The position numbers and the translations under genes are program-made. The notes under the pieces were generated by a model, which saw nothing but the letters and a program-made list of their open reading frames with translations, was not told the DNA's origin and did no database searches. Below, piece after piece: positions 50,518 to 59,813 of a stretch of 64,000 nucleotides of DNA; position 1 is the first letter of the stretch; every line of letters begins with the position of its first letter. The stretch is from Lacrimispora defluvii. GTDB lineage: Bacteria > Bacillota > Clostridia > Lachnospirales > Lachnospiraceae. The stretch covers positions 124,001 to 188,000 of the forward strand of contig JAAOXG010000008.1 of the NCBI GenBank assembly GCA_013036995.1. The letters run 5' to 3'.

Positions 50518-50877
50518 TTACTGTACCGATTCCAGGATAAACGTTTTAACCTCTTCATCGCTGAAACCCAGTTTTTTTAATTGTTCCATAAAGTATTCCA
50601 GCTGTTCTTTCGCCAGATCCAGCTTCATTTTTTGTATCATTGATTGATCCTCCGTAATAAAACGCCCACTGGTTCGATTGGTGACAAGCAATCCGCTGTG
50701 CTCCAGTTCCGAAAGTGCTTTTTGCATCGTATTGGGATTAACAGAAGCTTCAGCAGCTAAATCCCTGACACTAGGAAGCTTGGTACCGGGTTTGTATTCA
50801 CCGGATATGATCCGAAAATGAATCTGCTCAATTAATTGAATATAAATAGGGCGGTCATTCTTAAGTTCCCATGACAT
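50518..50877 (-). CDS. GntR-family regulator, YtrA subfamily
   Basis: This short GntR repressor (119 residues) has an N-terminal winged helix (PIYIQLIEQIHFRIISGEYKPGTKLPSVRDLA; SVNPNTMQKALSELEHSGL) and only a short C-terminal dimer helix region, as in YtrA proteins. ATG 50877 follows GGAGGAGGAAAA; GTG 50895 is in frame but overlaps that site. Inverted TTGTATTA/TAATACAA repeats lie directly over the promoter, consistent with autoregulation. Confidence 0.9.
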   Translation of the reverse strand: MSWELKNDRPIYIQLIEQIHFRIISGEYKPGTKLPSVRDLAAEASVNPNTMQKALSELEHSGLLVTNRTSGRFITEDQSMIQKMKLDLAKEQLEYFMEQLKKLGFSDEEVKTFILESVQ

Positions 50878-50901
50878 TCTTTTTTCCTCCTCCACGACAT
50901 A

Positions 50902-50959
50902 TTGTATTACTGTACTAATATCTTAATACAATAATACAACCGTGCAATAGTTTTGTCAA
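50902..50959 (-). promoter_or_regulatory. Promoter and candidate operator of the GntR/ABC operon
   Basis: On the minus strand TTGACA (50959-50954), 17 bp and TATTAT (50936-50931) form a strong promoter. TTGTATTA (50902-50909) and TAATACAA (50924-50931) make an inverted repeat with a 14-bp spacer, and TAATACAA occurs again at 50932-50939. Confidence 0.7.
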
Positions 50960-50968
50960 TCATTTTCT

Positions 50969-51021
50969 AAAAAAAGAAAGCTGTTGCTCCGGTAAATTAA
51001 TTATTTACGTTTGCAACAGCT
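50969..51021 (-). terminator. Terminator of the sulfatase/two-component locus
   Basis: On the minus strand AGCTGTTGC (51021-51013) pairs with GCAACAGCT (50987-50979), followed by TTCTTTTTTT. It lies 26 bp after the orphan binding-protein gene. Confidence 0.8.
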
Positions 51022-51046
51022 CTATTCATGCCTGAAGAATCTACGT

Positions 51047-52510
51047 CTAACGATATTTTTTTATAAATTCATCCAACTGCTTCTGCTTCTCCTCTATCAC
51101 CCGATCGATTCCTGCCATCTCAAGTTCCCGGTTAAAAGAATCAATTCCTGTTTTGGGCCACAGTTCTCCGCACAGCAAGGCATTCTCATATTTATCAATA
51201 ATATTTTGACAGGCATCCACCTCGACCCTTACATCCGATACATCAAACAAAAAACCCAAAGCAGGAGAATCCTTAACTGGTTCATCCCAGAATACCACGT
51301 AATCCAGCAGTTTTTCCTCTTCCTGCCACTGTTCGATCTCAACGCCCACCGGCCAGCTCCACACTTTGGAGGTCCATTGATCAGAAGCTATGTAATCCGA
51401 TTTTTTTGCCGGCTTTACATATCCCGAAGCAGAAAATTCATAATCGATGCCTTCCTGGCCATAGGCAAGCAGGCGGGATATCTCCACATCGGTATACATC
51501 AGATTAAGCACCTTCATTGCCAGTTCCGGATTCTTACTGTCCCGGCTGATACACCAGATCATATTGCAGCTGTCTGAATCAGCAATCCGGGGAGCCAGCT
51601 GAACAGCAGCCATGGGATATTCCACATAGCGGGCAATGTTAAAAATTGAAATCTCTGAAAGATTTAAAAAACTGCCAAATGAATCTCCCTGAGCGAGATA
51701 GCTCTGTCTGTCTTCCTTACCCATATAGGCTTTATCCATAAACAGTCCCTGCTGATGCCATTCCCGCATCTGAAGACACAGGTTATAAAAATATTCTGAC
51801 TTATAAAAGTTTTCAACCACGCTGCTGTCTTTGTCTTTATCCACCAATACGCCAATGTTATTGCCCAGCCGGTCCTGAATCATACGTGGGATAATTCTTC
51901 CGCCATGAGGAACAATCAGGTTCATATCGGGATAATGTTCCTTTACTGACAGCAGCATTTCATGAAGCTGATCCATGGTTTTAATAGAACGCCAGTCAAT
52001 TTTCAGTGTCTCAGCAATATCACGGCGAAATACAAACCCCATACATTTACTGTCAGAAGTGCAGGAGGGAATCCCGTAGATTTTGTCATTTAAATATGCA
52101 ATCAGCCATTCCTTGTCACGGATATAGGGATTGAGATCACTTTTATAGGGTTTCAGCAGATCATCAATTTCGATTACAGCTCCCATGCTGATCCACCGTT
52201 CGTAAGAATCCAGTTCAAAAGCTGCAAATACATCCGGCAATTGCCCTGAATGATAAAGGACTGACAGTTCATTCTCATAATCATTCATCTTATATCCAAT
52301 AATCTTTACATTACAACCGGCTTTCTTCCTGGTTATCTTACTGATTTCATCTGATATCCGCTGATTGGCCTCTGCTGAAGCCGTATGGACAGAACAGACT
52401 GTTATGGTTGGATATTCCCCGTTATCCACCACATTTTTTCCCTTGCAGGCTGTCAGGCCTGCGAGACTTAATAAAACCGCCGCCATCAATACTCCTGACT
52501 TCTTCCCCAT
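51047..52510 (-). CDS. Family-1 extracellular solute-binding lipoprotein without own permeases
   Basis: This 487-residue binding protein has a lipoprotein signal ending in GLTAC (Cys near residue 22) and a mature domain with YPTITVCSVHTASAE, LPDVFAAFELDSYERW and SRLLAYGQEGIDYEF, as in LplA/YtcQ-type proteins. Its ATG overlaps the response regulator stop (TAATG). No CUT1 permeases are near it; the only permeases in the locus are of the CUT2 type. It may therefore present ligand to the adjacent YesM-type sensor kinase, or serve permeases encoded elsewhere. This is inference. Confidence 0.85.
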   Translation of the reverse strand: MGKKSGVLMAAVLLSLAGLTACKGKNVVDNGEYPTITVCSVHTASAEANQRISDEISKITRKKAGCNVKIIGYKMNDYENELSVLYHSGQLPDVFAAFELDSYERWISMGAVIEIDDLLKPYKSDLNPYIRDKEWLIAYLNDKIYGIPSCTSDSKCMGFVFRRDIAETLKIDWRSIKTMDQLHEMLLSVKEHYPDMNLIVPHGGRIIPRMIQDRLGNNIGVLVDKDKDSSVVENFYKSEYFYNLCLQMREWHQQGLFMDKAYMGKEDRQSYLAQGDSFGSFLNLSEISIFNIARYVEYPMAAVQLAPRIADSDSCNMIWCISRDSKNPELAMKVLNLMYTDVEISRLLAYGQEGIDYEFSASGYVKPAKKSDYIASDQWTSKVWSWPVGVEIEQWQEEEKLLDYVVFWDEPVKDSPALGFLFDVSDVRVEVDACQNIIDKYENALLCGELWPKTGIDSFNRELEMAGIDRVIEEKQKQLDEFIKKYR

Positions 52511-54087
52511 TACTCCTCCTCTGTTTCGCCCCGCCGTTTTTCCTGGGGTGTTATCCCCATAATTTTCTTATAACTGTAAGAAAAATGAGAAAAATTGCTG
52601 TACCCCACTTTAGCCGCAATCAGGCTGATAGGCAGTCTCGTTGACTGAATTAGCATTTGTGCCTCTTTCATTTTAGCTTTTATTATAAATTCTTTTAAGG
52701 TCATACCTGTTTCTCTTTTAAAGATACGGGTCAGATAATCAGGATTTAAATGAATATGGTGGGCAATATCATCCCGCATAATCTGCTCCTCCATATGATC
52801 GGTGATATAATTTACTACTTTCTCAATCAGATCATCGGGGACTGTCTCATCCAAATTTCCGTCAAAGCGCCTGACCACATATCCAATAAGGGCTTTCATA
52901 TGATCCACGCTTCTCATTCCATCCAGATAAAGCTGAAATTCCTCCTGTGTGGAAAACAGTTTCTTAAAAAACCCTTCCCCATTCTGAGAGGCATAATAAA
53001 CAGCCTGTAAAAAATCCTGATAAAATTCCCGCAGTGTATTACGATTCATAACTCCGCTTTCAACCAGACGATCCAGACATTTTCCAGCATCCTCTGCAAC
53101 TGCCACGGCATGTCCTTCTTTTAATAACCCCGACCATCTTCGTACCTCCGGCACCCGGTAAGAAATCCCTTTATCAGTATTGCGCGTACCGGAATAAACC
53201 CCGTTGGATAGCGAAACGTTGTCATCACGATAATTAATCAGCTTATACCAGGTTTTTTCCAGCTCCTGAAACAGGGAAGGTGTAGCCATATAAATAGCAG
53301 TATCACATTTGAAAAACTGCTGGTAGAAACTGTTAATAAATTGCAGCCGGCAATCCATTGTATCCTCATCCGGCAGATTATCTCCCCATATCACCATACC
53401 GAAGCAAGGATAATCTGAAACAAAAGCGATAACCTTCAGCCGGTTTTGTTCAAAGGTTTCAGCAGCAATATTTTCCATTGTATCTGACAGCAGCCTTGGC
53501 TGCCATACTTCCGGACTGTTCCAGCGGATAATTTGTATCAGTAATAGGTATACCGTCTGTTCCATTTTCGGAACTTTCTCTTTTTCCTGAAGCTTAAAAA
53601 ACTGTTTTCCGCTCACGACTCCGGTCAGAAAATTTCTTATACTATTGCGGATCAGAGTTTTTTCCTGCTTTTTATATTCATCACCCATTAGTTCCAATTC
53701 TTTTTTCTTAGCTGTTGCACATAATTCCTCAACCGCCCGGCGGACACTCTCTTCAATTACCGGATAAGAAGCCGGCTGTAGAATATAATCAGCGCATGCC
53801 AGTTTTAACGCTTCCTGAGCATAGGAAAAGTCAGCATGAGCAGTAAGTACAATACAGGAGATATGGGGATAACGCCTTTTCACCCAGCGGATCAGTTCAA
53901 TTCCATTTTCCCCCGGCATCTCAATATCACAAAGTATGATTTTTATCTCTTCCTGCTGAATGATTTCCTTAGCCTGATATGCACTAAGGGCAGTATAAAC
54001 CTGTTCGACACCAATATTTAACCAGTTAATTCCCCATTGCAGCCCCTCTGCTACGCGGTATTGATCATCAACAATCAATAATTTCAT
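52510..54087 (-). CDS. YesN-type response regulator (REC plus AraC DNA-binding domain)
   Basis: This 525-residue regulator has an N-terminal receiver domain (MKLLIVDDQYRVAEGLQWG; phospho-Asp in ILCDIEMPGENG), a long middle region (about residues 130-410) and a C-terminal AraC/XylS domain (about residues 425-520: MRDDIAHHIHLNPDYLTRIFKR ... VGYSNFSHFSYSYKKIMGITP). It overlaps the kinase gene by 4 bp and the lipoprotein gene by 1 bp. It probably activates the sulfatase/transport genes; its target sites are not identified. Confidence 0.92.
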   Translation of the reverse strand: MKLLIVDDQYRVAEGLQWGINWLNIGVEQVYTALSAYQAKEIIQQEEIKIILCDIEMPGENGIELIRWVKRRYPHISCIVLTAHADFSYAQEALKLACADYILQPASYPVIEESVRRAVEELCATAKKKELELMGDEYKKQEKTLIRNSIRNFLTGVVSGKQFFKLQEKEKVPKMEQTVYLLLIQIIRWNSPEVWQPRLLSDTMENIAAETFEQNRLKVIAFVSDYPCFGMVIWGDNLPDEDTMDCRLQFINSFYQQFFKCDTAIYMATPSLFQELEKTWYKLINYRDDNVSLSNGVYSGTRNTDKGISYRVPEVRRWSGLLKEGHAVAVAEDAGKCLDRLVESGVMNRNTLREFYQDFLQAVYYASQNGEGFFKKLFSTQEEFQLYLDGMRSVDHMKALIGYVVRRFDGNLDETVPDDLIEKVVNYITDHMEEQIMRDDIAHHIHLNPDYLTRIFKRETGMTLKEFIIKAKMKEAQMLIQSTRLPISLIAAKVGYSNFSHFSYSYKKIMGITPQEKRRGETEEE

Positions 54088-55847
54088 AAATCTTCCCCTT
54101 CCGTATATGGAAAAAACAGTTCAACCAGTGCCCCATCCCGGTTGCGGAATGCGGCTGCGAAATCATCTCCGTAACGTAACCGGAAACGCTTCAGCACATT
54201 ATAAATGCCAACATGTTTTTTCCCCTTCCCATCAATCATCATTTCCTCTTTATCAGTACTGTCTATAACAGACCGGGTAAATCCTGGTCCGTTGTCTGCC
54301 GCAATAATATGGATCAGTACCCTCTCAGCGGTAACAATACGGCTTACCTTAAGCACCAGTTTCAGTTTCTGGCCTGGAACAAAACCATAATGAATGCTGT
54401 TTTCGATAAAGGTTAGCAGACTGACCGGCGGAATTGGTATATTGGTTAGAACAGCATCATAAGTTAAGGAAAATTCAACATCCTGGTGCTGATTTAATGA
54501 AAATAAATCAGCATAATTTTTGCACACCTCCAATTCTTTCTGAAGGGGAACACAATCTTTGCTGATTGTAAAAATATAACGCAGATAACTTGATAAATGT
54601 AATATTGTCTGCTGAATTTCTTTGTTTTGCCCGGACTCTGCCATACCATATATATTTTTTAAACAGTTAAGATAGAAATGAGGACGGATCTGAGATTGCA
54701 GCAGCTGGTACTCCGTATTCTGCTTTTCCAGTTCCTTTTCATAAGAGGCGATTTTCAATTCTGAGATCTCATCAATCATCTGATTTAACATATCATTGAC
54801 CTGACGAAATTCTTCTACTGCATACGTATCCACATGAGCAGAAAAATCACCGCTGCGAATGGCTTCAATTGTTCTTGTGAGGTGGGAAATGGGATTGACA
54901 ACCAGTTTCCACAGCCAGATTGAAACAAAAGGAACTGCCACAACTGCCATTGCGGCACAGATAAGAACAATTATGTGAAACAAGGTCATTTCATTTAATA
55001 TCCCGTCATAAGGTTTTGCATAGATCAGGGTAATATAACCGGCCTGCTCAGATACAACAAGGTATTTCCTCACCTCATCAGTGATCAGATAACTGTCACC
55101 AGCTTTCTGTATTTCATCAGGAGAAAGACCCAGCTTCAGATCCGGATAAATTACTGTTTTTCCGTTACCGAATATTAAAGTTCCATTCATGTGGTAGTTC
55201 TGAACTGCAATGGTATTCAGCCGCTCCAGATCAATTACTGCAATGCAGTAAACCGTGCGGTAATTCATTCCCCGCAAAAGATAATCTCTTCCGCCGACAG
55301 AATGAAAAAACCACTTGGATAAATCAAAATCCCCCTGATTAATCAGCCTCTTAATCTCCGGCTCAAGGTTTTTCTGTGCCTGTATCCGCTGCGCAGCCGT
55401 AATCTCATAATATGCATTATACTCACCGGTATACCAGTTATTAACCGGACTGTAGATTGCCATTGTATATAGATTTTCGTTGGCAGTCAGATTAGACTTT
55501 AAAATCTGCTGTACATTATAAGACTGATTGTACATATCATTGAGCATCAGTTCTACTGAAAAACTTTGAAACTGGGCGTTTCCTGAAACCATTCCAGACA
55601 TTACCCGCTCTGTTGCCTTCATGGTACTTTCCAGGTGGCTTTTAAATATCTCTAACTGGCTTCTGGAAGAATGGCTGGACGAAACTTCCACACTACGTGC
55701 GATATAACTGGAATAAATGACTAAAATAACTGCTAATGGAATCATAATACCTAAAAACAAGCCTGGAATCATGTTTTTCAAAGATACGCGATGATTCCTC
55801 TCCCCCTTACGTTTCCCCATCAGTTTTATAATGCCAAAAACATTCAT
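54084..55847 (-). CDS. YesM-type sensor histidine kinase
   Basis: This 587-residue membrane kinase has two transmembrane helices (near residues 25-45 and 275-300) enclosing a large extracytoplasmic sensor domain. A HAMP domain (WKLVVNPISHLTRTIEAIRSGDF), a His_kinase region with the phospho-His in SQIRPHFYLNCLKNIYG and an ATPase end (ENSIHYGFVPG; DNGPGF) follow. ATG 55847 has GAGG at good distance; ATG 55856 is adjacent to it. It overlaps the response regulator by 4 bp. Confidence 0.91.
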   Translation of the reverse strand: MNVFGIIKLMGKRKGERNHRVSLKNMIPGLFLGIMIPLAVILVIYSSYIARSVEVSSSHSSRSQLEIFKSHLESTMKATERVMSGMVSGNAQFQSFSVELMLNDMYNQSYNVQQILKSNLTANENLYTMAIYSPVNNWYTGEYNAYYEITAAQRIQAQKNLEPEIKRLINQGDFDLSKWFFHSVGGRDYLLRGMNYRTVYCIAVIDLERLNTIAVQNYHMNGTLIFGNGKTVIYPDLKLGLSPDEIQKAGDSYLITDEVRKYLVVSEQAGYITLIYAKPYDGILNEMTLFHIIVLICAAMAVVAVPFVSIWLWKLVVNPISHLTRTIEAIRSGDFSAHVDTYAVEEFRQVNDMLNQMIDEISELKIASYEKELEKQNTEYQLLQSQIRPHFYLNCLKNIYGMAESGQNKEIQQTILHLSSYLRYIFTISKDCVPLQKELEVCKNYADLFSLNQHQDVEFSLTYDAVLTNIPIPPVSLLTFIENSIHYGFVPGQKLKLVLKVSRIVTAERVLIHIIAADNGPGFTRSVIDSTDKEEMMIDGKGKKHVGIYNVLKRFRLRYGDDFAAAFRNRDGALVELFFPYTEGEDL

Positions 55848-55888
55848 ACATTCCATCCTCGCTTTACATCAGATGTTTGTTACATTAC

Positions 55889-55932
55889 AAAAAGGGCCAA
55901 ACGATAAATCATTGCAGTTTGCCCTTTTTATA
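55889..55932 (-). terminator. Terminator between the sulfatase and kinase genes
   Basis: On the minus strand AAAAAGGGC-AAAC pairs with GTTT-GGCCCTTTTT, with T's at the end. It should reduce but need not stop transcription into the two-component genes. Confidence 0.8.
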
Positions 55933-55943
55933 CAAACAGTTCC

Positions 55944-57302
55944 TTAATTCTCATTCAAATCCAGTATGGCTTTTCGATACTGAACCACAATCGCATCTTT
56001 GGTGTTTTCCATATAACTTAGCATTTTCTGACGGTAGCGAATCACGGTCTCCAGATATTCAGGCCTGTCAATTAAATTTTCCAGGGCATCCGGATCCTTC
56101 TTTAAATCATACAATTCTTCCTTTACCCGGTAATCATACATTTGAACGCGGGCAGCTACAGCTTCATTTGTTTTCGATTCTTCCACCATCGCCCGATAAG
56201 TCCGGCCGAATTTTGATTCATTCATAAACTGATAACTGCCATCTGACCAGTCATTAAATATGTAAGCATACTCTCTATCCTGTACTGCACGCATTGGATA
56301 TAGATCATGTCTGGCTGTTGATGTAATCTGAGTATAAACATCTTCCCAGCCGGATTCCTTTTGTCCCTTTAATACTCCTGCGTAAGAACGGCCATCCATA
56401 TCTTTTGGAATGGGAAGGTCCAGCAGTTCCAGCATTGTTGGCATAAAATCAATTCCTGAAACGAAGTGAGCCGTATCTCTTTCGCCTGCATTTGTTACAC
56501 CAGGCGCTCTGACAATCATTGGAGTACGATTGCTGTTTAAATAACAGTTTGTTTTAGCAAAAGGAAATGCCATCCCGTTATCGCTTAAAAATACAATAAT
56601 AGTATCGTCATACATCCCTGATTCCTTTAATGCTTTTAGTACCATTCCCATGGTTTCATCACAGCGATGTACACTGGAAAAATACTCGGCTGCTTCTTTT
56701 CTGACTTCAGGAATATCAGGAAGGAAACCTGGTACAGCCACTTCCTCCGGTTTATAATAGCGGGAAGCGTAAGTATGATACCCATACTTTTTTAATTCCT
56801 GGTCGCTTCCGGCAAAGGGGCGGTGGGGATCGTGAGAATTGGCCATAAAGAAGAACGGTGCATTCTCTGTTTTTGCTTTTTCAAAAAATTCTGTTGCCTT
56901 CTGATAATAGATATAAGGTGCTCTGCCATAGAGATGTTTGGCATTAAATACATCTCCCATATAATCCCACTCAAATTTCTCAATGGGCTTACAGTGCTCT
57001 TCTTTTCCGCAAATACCATTCAGATATCCATATTTATGAAGATATTCCGTCAGGGTAGTCACATCTGCAGCAATGGGATTAAATCCTGGTGCACCGTTTC
57101 GATGAGGATATTTTCCTGTTAACAGACACTCTCTGGAAGGCATGCAGATTGCGGCTGTTACATGAGCCCGTTCCATTATGAGCCCCTCAGCAGCAAGTCT
57201 GTCCAGATTAGGACTGATATCCTCTACCGGGCAGCCAAATGCACCAAGAGAATTATAATTCAAATCATCGGCTACTAAAAATAAAATATTTTTTTTATTC
57301 AT
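55944..57302 (-). CDS. Sulfatase (Cys-type, cytoplasmic)
   Basis: This type I sulfatase has 452 residues. The active-site motif CMPSR (in AICMPSRECLLTGKYPHRNG) carries the Cys that an anaerobic sulfatase-maturing enzyme converts to formylglycine. Metal ligands are seen in FLVADDLNYNS and IVFLSDNGM. There is no signal peptide (MNKKNILFLVADD is the normal core start), so desulfation would occur inside the cell after import. It lies 13 bp after the second sulfatase gene. Likely substrates: sulfated mono- or disaccharides; choice not possible from sequence. Confidence 0.92.
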   Translation of the reverse strand: MNKKNILFLVADDLNYNSLGAFGCPVEDISPNLDRLAAEGLIMERAHVTAAICMPSRECLLTGKYPHRNGAPGFNPIAADVTTLTEYLHKYGYLNGICGKEEHCKPIEKFEWDYMGDVFNAKHLYGRAPYIYYQKATEFFEKAKTENAPFFFMANSHDPHRPFAGSDQELKKYGYHTYASRYYKPEEVAVPGFLPDIPEVRKEAAEYFSSVHRCDETMGMVLKALKESGMYDDTIIVFLSDNGMAFPFAKTNCYLNSNRTPMIVRAPGVTNAGERDTAHFVSGIDFMPTMLELLDLPIPKDMDGRSYAGVLKGQKESGWEDVYTQITSTARHDLYPMRAVQDREYAYIFNDWSDGSYQFMNESKFGRTYRAMVEESKTNEAVAARVQMYDYRVKEELYDLKKDPDALENLIDRPEYLETVIRYRQKMLSYMENTKDAIVVQYRKAILDLNEN

Positions 57303-57315
57303 AATTCTCTTACTC

Positions 57316-58767
57316 CTATCTGACCTCTGGTAAGTCTCTGGCAGTTACCGGGTTTTTACTCCAGCGTTCCCTGTCGTCCATACCAGTTTCCCTTTCCCAG
57401 GCCATCATCCATTTATACATCTGCCAATGATCTCTGGAGGACTTTTCTTCCTGATCCGGATCCGCAATCGCCATGGCAATACTATTTAGTTCGCCGGCTA
57501 TATCTGGATTTTCAGAATACAAATTATTTTTTTCTTCCGGATCTCCGGCAAGATTAAAAAGCATATCTTCTGATTCATAGCCATGGTAAGTAATATATTT
57601 ATATTGCTTTTTTCGTACCATAACTGCATAGCATCTGCTCTCATTAAAATCCCCCGCCATAAACTGGCTGATGACTGCCCGTTTATAGTCCGGTTCTATT
57701 TCCTTTGTCAATATTTTTGCCAGACAGATTCCGTCGGTTTCAACAGGAAATTCCAGCCCGGCCAGTTCACACATCGTTGGCCCCAAATCCATAATGCTGA
57801 CGGGAGCAGCCACACTCCGGGCGGCACCAATGCCATCTCCGGCAAATATAAACGGAATCTTCGCCGACTTTTCAAAAAATGTCTGCTTTCCATAGAAACG
57901 GTTTTCTCCAACCTGATCACCATGATCTGACAGATAGCAGAATATGGAAGTCTGATTGGAACGTTTGGAATAATCATTAAAAGCTGCCCTTACCCTGCCG
58001 ATCTGTCCATCCATATGCTCAATCATCCCGCAATAAGCTGCAATTGCCTGCCTGGCACCGTTCGCATCAAAGGAACGATCCTTTTTCTTTTTTTCCAGCA
58101 GCCGGTTCATCGGCATATCCGTTTCAAAGCTGTCAGGTACAGTTACACGGTCTAAATATTTCAGATATAATTCTTTTGGCGCCACATATGGATAATGGGG
58201 ACCATAGGTTCCAACCACAATTAATTGTGGCTTTTCATGCTTTTCAGACAGATATTCAAGGGCAGCCTCCACCACTGCTTCATCATAATGAAGCACCGGA
58301 GATTCTCCGCCTCCTATTACATCCGTACAGCAGGTATCCATAAAGCAGTCCTTAAATACTCCCCGTTCCTCAGCTAAGGATTCGCCTGGACGGTTCCAGG
58401 TGACCGGTGTGATATCCCCCACCAGACGCTTTGTAAAGCCATGTCTTTGATCCTGGCCAATAAAATGCATCCGCCCAATCAGCACTGTCTCATACCCTGC
58501 AGCTGCAAAGGGATGGAGAAATGTCGGCGTGGTATCCGCCAGGGTATCAAAATTAGAATAGACACCTGTTCTGGAAGGCAGTTTTGCTGACAGCATTGAC
58601 ATTCTGGCCGGTACACATAACGGACAGGAGGTGTAACTTTCTGTAAAATTAGTCCCATCCTGCCTTAATCTGTCTAAATTCGGCGTCTCAACCGGCACAG
58701 CACCCCATCCGGAAAAGATGGGGCTGTGCTGGTCACTCAAAAATATTAATATATCGGGTTTTTTCAT
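57316..58767 (-). CDS. Sulfatase (Cys-type, cytoplasmic), second copy
   Basis: This 483-residue type I sulfatase has the CVPAR motif (CPLCVPARMSMLSAKLPSRTG) with a Cys to be matured to formylglycine. Metal-site segments are IFLSDQHSP and YLSDHGDQVGENRFYGK. It has no signal peptide. Its C terminus (HWQMYKWMMAWERETGMDD) has a helical end of the kind seen in related sulfatases. It is only modestly similar to its neighbour at 55944, so they may act on different sulfate positions. It lies 12 bp after the permease gene. Confidence 0.92.
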   Translation of the reverse strand: MKKPDILIFLSDQHSPIFSGWGAVPVETPNLDRLRQDGTNFTESYTSCPLCVPARMSMLSAKLPSRTGVYSNFDTLADTTPTFLHPFAAAGYETVLIGRMHFIGQDQRHGFTKRLVGDITPVTWNRPGESLAEERGVFKDCFMDTCCTDVIGGGESPVLHYDEAVVEAALEYLSEKHEKPQLIVVGTYGPHYPYVAPKELYLKYLDRVTVPDSFETDMPMNRLLEKKKKDRSFDANGARQAIAAYCGMIEHMDGQIGRVRAAFNDYSKRSNQTSIFCYLSDHGDQVGENRFYGKQTFFEKSAKIPFIFAGDGIGAARSVAAPVSIMDLGPTMCELAGLEFPVETDGICLAKILTKEIEPDYKRAVISQFMAGDFNESRCYAVMVRKKQYKYITYHGYESEDMLFNLAGDPEEKNNLYSENPDIAGELNSIAMAIADPDQEEKSSRDHWQMYKWMMAWERETGMDDRERWSKNPVTARDLPEVR

Positions 58768-58779
58768 GATTTTCTCCTA

Positions 58780-59802
58780 TTACTCTGCCATTTCTGCTCG
58801 TATTCGTTTTGCTTCTGCTATTCTTAATTTCTTCTTTTTCCATGCCTTGATCTCACTTTCATTCATACGATAGATCATCAGGACCAGGAAGAGAAAATAG
58901 ATGATTATAGTCTGTATACTGTTGTCCAAAGCCAGTTTGGAGAGGCCGAGAGTTAAAATTTTAATTGACAATACAGCCATCAAAATACCCACTACAGAAT
59001 TGCTGAAGCGTGCCAGCGTCATTCCAAGCATAACCGCAAACATATTACCCATAACCGTAGCACGGGAATCCATGCCTAAAACCGGTGCCAGATTGCCTTT
59101 GAAAACGGTGTCGAAGATTCCGGCGATGGCGACCAGACCGCCTGCTAAGGTATAACAGATCACACAGTTAGAGAAAATATTAATTCCTGAGTTCATGGCA
59201 ATCCTCTGATTACCCTGAATTGCTTTGCGGTTATAGCCAAATGGCGACATCAGGAATAAATATCCCATTACCAAAGTTACCAGCAGTACTACGATGCTTA
59301 TAAAAGTCACGTTTGATAATACTGACAGTTTACTGTTTCCGAATGTCTGCAGCCCTTTTGAATCAAATGCTGAAAAGGAGATACATTCATAGATCAGTGC
59401 CATTCCCATACCAAGAATCATGGGAATAATTCTGGTTTTTACAAATGCCACACCAACTAAGAAACCGGCAACCAAACCAAATATAATACTGAGAACTAAT
59501 GTCCCGATTCCTCCCATTCCCAGGCTTAAAGCAATATTACCTCCAAATATCACCGCCAGTATCATCTGGGAGCCAAGTGAAAAATCCATTCTTCCAGCTG
59601 GCAGATTGCAGCTGAGGGCCAGTGCAATGCAAAACAAAGAGGCAAAGGTTCGAGCCAGATTCTTCATATCTGCCATATTATTAATAACTCCTGCTCCAGT
59701 AACCACCCGGGAGATAATTTCCATGATCAGATATATCCCTGCCGGTACACAAAAGGAACAGATGGCATTTTTCATATTTAATCTAAGTGCGCTCTTATTC
59801 AT
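58780..59802 (-). CDS. CUT2-type sugar ABC transporter permease (RbsC-like), second permease
   Basis: This 340-residue membrane protein has about 9-10 hydrophobic segments and the BPD_transp_2 pattern (GRMDFSLGSQMILAVIFGGNIAL; GMDSRATVMGNMFAVMLGMTL). It is encoded downstream of the binding protein and differs from the permease at 61149, so the channel is probably a heterodimer. The tail is strongly basic. 12 bp separate it from the second sulfatase gene. Confidence 0.85.
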   Translation of the reverse strand: MNKSALRLNMKNAICSFCVPAGIYLIMEIISRVVTGAGVINNMADMKNLARTFASLFCIALALSCNLPAGRMDFSLGSQMILAVIFGGNIALSLGMGGIGTLVLSIIFGLVAGFLVGVAFVKTRIIPMILGMGMALIYECISFSAFDSKGLQTFGNSKLSVLSNVTFISIVVLLVTLVMGYLFLMSPFGYNRKAIQGNQRIAMNSGINIFSNCVICYTLAGGLVAIAGIFDTVFKGNLAPVLGMDSRATVMGNMFAVMLGMTLARFSNSVVGILMAVLSIKILTLGLSKLALDNSIQTIIIYFLFLVLMIYRMNESEIKAWKKKKLRIAEAKRIRAEMAE

Positions 59803-59813
59803 GGCAGCCTCCT

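Noticed and set aside
51011-51577. 188-codon open frame on the plus strand
   Set aside because: It is antisense to the solute-binding lipoprotein gene and starts within that gene's terminator; no family features.
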